Part shown: positions 5,558 through 8,514 of the stretch, in pieces
Position numbering within the stretch: position 1 is the stretch's first letter
Layout of the letters: each line of letters starts with the position of its first letter
Assembly: GCA_005798965.1 (NCBI GenBank)
Contig: SYIB01000050.1
Coordinates: forward strand, 1 to 8,514
Source: Planctomycetia bacterium
GTDB lineage: Bacteria; Planctomycetota; Phycisphaerae; Phycisphaerales; SM1A02
Direction of reading: 5' to 3'
DNA length: 8,514 bases
Translations under genes and position numbers: made by a program
The notes under the pieces: model-generated
What the model saw: the letters and a program-made list of their open reading frames with translations, nothing else
Told to the model about the DNA's origin: nothing
Database searches by the model: none

Positions 5558-7195
5558 ATGACCACCCCAGCTGACTCGCCGCTGCGCCAAGCCACGCATG
5601 AGTTCGTCGCCCTCGCGGCGAAGCTCGAACAGGGCGGTGGGCCGTCGGGCGCGGAACGCCAGCACCGCCACGGTCGGCTGACCGCTCGGGAGCGCATGGA
5701 TCGGCTCTTCGACCCGGGCACGCCCACCCTCGAGTGCGGCCTCATGAGCGCCTGGAACATGTACCGCGAGTACGGCGGTGCACCCGCTGCCGGCGTCGTG
5801 ACCACGATCGGCCAGGTCGATGGTCGCCTTTGCATGGTCGTGGCCAACGATGCCACCGTGAAGGCTGGGGCGTTCTTCCCGATGACGTGCAAGAAGATCA
5901 TCCGCGCGCAGTGGATTGCAGAGCGTGCGCGGCTGCCCTTGCTCTACCTCGTCGACAGTGCGGGCGTCTTCCTGCCGCTCCAGGAAGATGTCTTCCCCGA
6001 TACCGATGACTTCGGCCGCATCTTCCGCAACAACGCGGTCATCAGCGCGCAGGGCATTCCGCAGTATGCCGCGATCATGGGCAACTGCGTCGCCGGCGGC
6101 GGCTACCTGCCGGTCATGTGCGATACGCTGCTCATGACTGAGGGCAGTGGGCTCTACCTCGCGGGCCCCGCTCTCGTGAAGGCCGCGATCGGGCAGGAAG
6201 TCTCGAGCGAGGAACTCGGCGGCGCCTCGATGCACGCCGCCGTCAGCGGAACGATCGACTTCAAGGAAAAGGATGACCCCGCGTGCATCGAACGGTTGCG
6301 CCGCCTGATGCGGTCGAACCAGTCCGCCCCCGCCGCGCGCACGCCTCCGATCGCACCGACGGCGCCCGAGCGCGACCCGGCCGATGTCTACGCCGTGCAC
6401 CGCTCCGAGCCGGGGTCGCAGTATGACGTGCTCGACCTGCTCCGCTGCATCGTCGACGGAGGCTCGATCGACGAGTACCGCGCGGAATACGGCTGCAGCG
6501 TCGTCTGCGCGTATGCCCGCATCGGCGGCTTCCCGTGCGGAATCGTGGCCAACCAGCGCAAGCTCACGCAGCGCACGATGCCCGGCGGCAAGGCCGGGCC
6601 GTCGAAGGCCGGCGCCATGCCGGCGGTCATCTACGACGACAGCGCCGACAAGGCGGCGCGCTTCATCCTCGATTGCAACCAGCGGAAGATCCCGCTGGTC
6701 TTCATGCACGACACCACGGGCTTCATGGTCGGCCGCGACAGCGAGCAGGCAGGCATCATCCGCTCGGGTGCAAAGCTCGTGAATGTGATGAGCAACAGCG
6801 TGGTGCCCAAGATCGTGCTCATCACGGGTGCGAGCTACGGCGCCGGCAACTACGCCATGTGCGGCCGTGCCTTCGATCCCATGCTCACGCTCGCTTGGCC
6901 GGGCGGCCGCTGTGCCGTGATGGGCGCAGCGCAGGCTGCCGGCACGCTCTTGCAGATCGATCTCGCTGCGCGCGAGCGCAAGGGTGAGCAGGTCGACGAC
7001 GCCATGCGCAAGCAGTTGCTCGACGCGATCACGGCGAGCTACACCGAGCAGCAGGACATCCGCTACGCGGCCTCGCGCGGCTGGGTCGACCGGATCATCG
7101 AGCCGCACTGCACCCGCGACGAACTCACGCTGGCGCTGCGGATCGCGGCGCAGGCACCGGTGGGCGAACTCAAGATCGGCGTGCTGCAGACCTGA
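5558..7195 (+). CDS. Acyl-CoA carboxylase carboxyltransferase (beta) subunit, methylcrotonyl-CoA carboxylase type
   Basis: The 545-residue protein has the two crotonase-fold halves of a biotin-dependent carboxyltransferase, which moves CO2 from carboxybiotin to an acyl-CoA in the cytoplasm. The N-terminal half (~35-255) holds GRLTARERMDRLFDPG, VANDATVKAG, LYLVDSAGVFLP and GNCVAGGGYLPVM. The C-terminal half (~285-540) holds TGFMVGRDSEQAG, GASYGAGNYAMCGRAFDP and AWPGGRCAVMG. The GG(G/A)Y and GAGNY oxyanion motifs and the overall pattern resemble methylcrotonyl-CoA carboxylase beta, used in leucine breakdown, more than propionyl-CoA carboxylase; geranyl-CoA or glutaconyl-CoA enzymes are alternatives. 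A Gly/Ala/Lys-rich insert (~336-356) is not typical. No biotin carboxylase or biotin-carrier gene is in the window. ATG 5558 is chosen by family N-terminus, although no Shine-Dalgarno sequence precedes it. A TATGCT at 5542 could be a -10 box for a near-leaderless mRNA, without a clear -35. Confidence 0.9.
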   Translation: MTTPADSPLRQATHEFVALAAKLEQGGGPSGAERQHRHGRLTARERMDRLFDPGTPTLECGLMSAWNMYREYGGAPAAGVVTTIGQVDGRLCMVVANDATVKAGAFFPMTCKKIIRAQWIAERARLPLLYLVDSAGVFLPLQEDVFPDTDDFGRIFRNNAVISAQGIPQYAAIMGNCVAGGGYLPVMCDTLLMTEGSGLYLAGPALVKAAIGQEVSSEELGGASMHAAVSGTIDFKEKDDPACIERLRRLMRSNQSAPAARTPPIAPTAPERDPADVYAVHRSEPGSQYDVLDLLRCIVDGGSIDEYRAEYGCSVVCAYARIGGFPCGIVANQRKLTQRTMPGGKAGPSKAGAMPAVIYDDSADKAARFILDCNQRKIPLVFMHDTTGFMVGRDSEQAGIIRSGAKLVNVMSNSVVPKIVLITGASYGAGNYAMCGRAFDPMLTLAWPGGRCAVMGAAQAAGTLLQIDLAARERKGEQVDDAMRKQLLDAITASYTEQQDIRYAASRGWVDRIIEPHCTRDELTLALRIAAQAPVGELKIGVLQT

Positions 7196-7198
7196 AGC

Positions 7199-7807
7199 AT
7201 GGACCTTGTCGTCGCCACCGGCAATCCCCACAAGGTCGAGGAGATCCGCGCGATCCTCGGGCCGCACGGCGTGCGCGTGCTGGGGCTCGATGACCTCGGT
7301 GCATCCGTGCCCGAGCCGGACGAGCCGGGCGCGACCTTCGAGGAAAACGCAGCCATCAAGGCGCGCGCCTATGCGGCAGCCCTCGGTCGCACCGTGCTTG
7401 CCGACGACAGCGGGCTCGAGGTCGATGCGCTCGGCGGCCGGCCCGGCGTGCACAGCGCGCGCTACGCCGGCGTGGGCTCCACGCGCGAGGAGCGCGACGC
7501 GGCCAACAACGCGAAGCTGCTCCGCGAACTCGACGGCGTCTCCCCGGATCGCCGCACGGCCCGCTTCGTCTGCGCCATCTGCGTTGCGGCGGCCGATGGC
7601 CGAGTGCTGGCAACCTCACGCGGGACCTTCGACGGCGTGATCATCGATGCCGCGCGCGGCAGCCATGGATTCGGCTACGACCCCTTGCTGTTGGTGCCCG
7701 ATGCCGGATGCACGAGCGCGGAACTCGACCCTGCCGAGAAGAACCGCCGCAGCCACCGGGGGATGGCGGTCCGGGCGTTGGTGCACCTGCTGCCGTCGAT
7801 CGCCTGA
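7199..7807 (+). CDS. rdgB: XTP/dITP diphosphatase (RdgB/HAM1 family)
   Basis: This 202-residue enzyme hydrolyses non-canonical purine triphosphates (dITP, XTP, ITP) to monophosphate and pyrophosphate, keeping deaminated bases out of DNA and RNA. The family signature is complete: ATGNPHK at 6-12 (triphosphate binding), LADDSGLEVDAL with Asp70 as likely catalytic base, ARYAG at 87-91, RGTFDGVI at 141-148, HGFGYDP at 156-162 and the C-terminal LDPAEKNRRSHRGMA, whose Lys181 and SHR 185-187 bind the base. Length is typical (~195-205). The start ATG lies 3 bases after the carboxyltransferase stop, so the two are probably cotranscribed and translation may be coupled; no strong Shine-Dalgarno sequence is visible. 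The metabolic link to its neighbour is not obvious and the pairing may be incidental. The stop is separated by a single base from that of the convergent downstream gene. Confidence 0.96.
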   Translation: MDLVVATGNPHKVEEIRAILGPHGVRVLGLDDLGASVPEPDEPGATFEENAAIKARAYAAALGRTVLADDSGLEVDALGGRPGVHSARYAGVGSTREERDAANNAKLLRELDGVSPDRRTARFVCAICVAAADGRVLATSRGTFDGVIIDAARGSHGFGYDPLLLVPDAGCTSAELDPAEKNRRSHRGMAVRALVHLLPSIA

Positions 7808-7808
7808 A

Positions 7809-8514
7809 TCACGTCCACTCGACGCCGCAGGGGTGCAGAGCGCAGGTGCGGCGAAGCCCGTCGTCGAGCGACAGGAACGAGAGCCGCAGTCGCTCGCCAG
7901 CCGTCGCGAGCCAAGGCGCTCGCCCGGCGGTGCGGTCCATGCGCGCGACGGCGGCCGCCATGTCGGCAAGGATCACGCGATTGGCCGCGGGATCCCGGCC
8001 CGCAGCATGCACTCGCGCGAGATAGGCGGCGCTGGCCACATCCACGCAGAGCGCCGACAGGCCCTCGACCGCGCTGAAGCCGTAGTAGCCCGCGCCCCAG
8101 GTTCGCGCACCGCGAAGGCGCGCGCGGACCCATCTGGTCACCAGGTCATCGATCGACTCGTCGTGCCCCTCGGCGGCGTCGTGCAGTGGATTCGGAATGA
8201 ACTCCGCCTCCTGAAACCTCACGCCGCTCGCAAAGCCGCGCAGGTCCGGCACCGTTCCCCATCCCTTGAGGAACGCCCGCTGCCGCCGCCACTGGCGCCA
8301 TGCGGTTCGCAGGAAGCCATCGGCCTTCATGCGGTCGAGCCGTGGGTCTTCCGTGCGCATGAAGATCGCCTGGCGCAGCATGCGTTCCTGGCGCTCGGTG
8401 GCCACGCCGACGGGATCGGCCTCGAGTTCACCCTCGAGCGTGGCGACGATCGTGGTGATGAGCTCGAGGAAGCGCTCGTCCTTCACGCTCGCCAGCTTCG
8501 CGTGGCGGAGCGAC
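7809..8514 (-). CDS. Unrecognised protein, C-terminal part (5' end outside window)
   Basis: I do not recognise this protein. The frame runs open to the right edge with no stop. A GTG at 8486 is a possible start, but nine more sense codons precede it (SLRHAKLAS), so the gene probably continues upstream. About 234 residues are visible and look mostly helical: an acidic segment (~FLELITTIVATLEGELEADP), an Arg/Trp-rich segment (TAWRQWRRQRAFLKGWG), then a moderately hydrophobic region (YYGFSAVEGLSALCVDVASAAYL) and a C-terminal helix pair ending TCALHPCGVEWT. No transmembrane span is certain. The general look, long helical repeats after a missing N-terminus, would suit the C-terminal region of a YkgJ/FliB-like cysteine-cluster protein, but this is a weak impression and not an assignment. 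Codon use matches its neighbours. It converges on rdgB with one base between the stops. Confidence 0.7.
   Translation of the reverse strand, partial: SLRHAKLASVKDERFLELITTIVATLEGELEADPVGVATERQERMLRQAIFMRTEDPRLDRMKADGFLRTAWRQWRRQRAFLKGWGTVPDLRGFASGVRFQEAEFIPNPLHDAAEGHDESIDDLVTRWVRARLRGARTWGAGYYGFSAVEGLSALCVDVASAAYLARVHAAGRDPAANRVILADMAAAVARMDRTAGRAPWLATAGERLRLSFLSLDDGLRRTCALHPCGVEWT

Noticed and set aside
5504..7453. 649-codon open frame on the minus strand opposite the carboxyltransferase and rdgB
   Set aside because: It spans two well-supported genes on the other strand, has Arg/Ala/Asp/His-rich composition and no domain; it is a codon-bias shadow.

Overview
The window is GC-rich bacterial chromosome, densely packed, with strong G/C bias at third codon positions. 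It holds seven complete protein genes and two cut by the window edges. I see no tRNA, rRNA, CRISPR array, insertion sequence or prophage gene, and no gap between genes exceeds about 170 bases. A topoisomerase VI A subunit beside housekeeping bacterial genes (rpsO-pnp, cold-shock protein, rdgB), together with weak or missing Shine-Dalgarno sequences before several starts, suggests a GC-rich bacterium of a lineage such as the Planctomycetes (possibly Phycisphaerae-like). That placement is an inference, not a demonstrated assignment.

Layout. (1) 1-1501, plus strand: the C-terminal end of a probable topoisomerase VI B subunit with a long Ala/Pro/Lys/Arg tail, then the complete A subunit (Spo11-like, catalytic Tyr and Toprim acidic residues present). 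(2) 1506-5393, minus strand: read in transcription order, rpsO (S15), pnp (polynucleotide phosphorylase), a small cold-shock-domain protein and a short membrane-anchored histidine kinase. The spaces between them hold several clear inverted repeats: a hairpin in the rpsO leader, a 13-bp hairpin between rpsO and pnp, a terminator-like hairpin after pnp, one in the csp leader and one just before the kinase start. (3) 5558-7807, plus strand, divergent from rpsO: a methylcrotonyl-CoA-carboxylase-type carboxyltransferase subunit followed after 3 bases by the nucleotide-pool-cleaning enzyme RdgB. (4) 7809-8514, minus strand: the C-terminal part of a protein I do not recognise, whose stop lies one base from the rdgB stop.

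How the genes fit together. The rpsO-pnp pair is a classic bacterial arrangement in which PNPase levels are set post-transcriptionally; the hairpin upstream of pnp is placed where such control would act. The adjoining cold-shock RNA-binding protein makes this an RNA-metabolism cluster. The topoisomerase pair is a separate unit, convergent with the kinase with 4 bases between the stops. No clearly new multi-gene system is visible; the most unusual content is the bacterial topoisomerase VI with its histone-H1-like B-subunit tail, followed by the structured RNA leaders of rpsO, pnp and csp.
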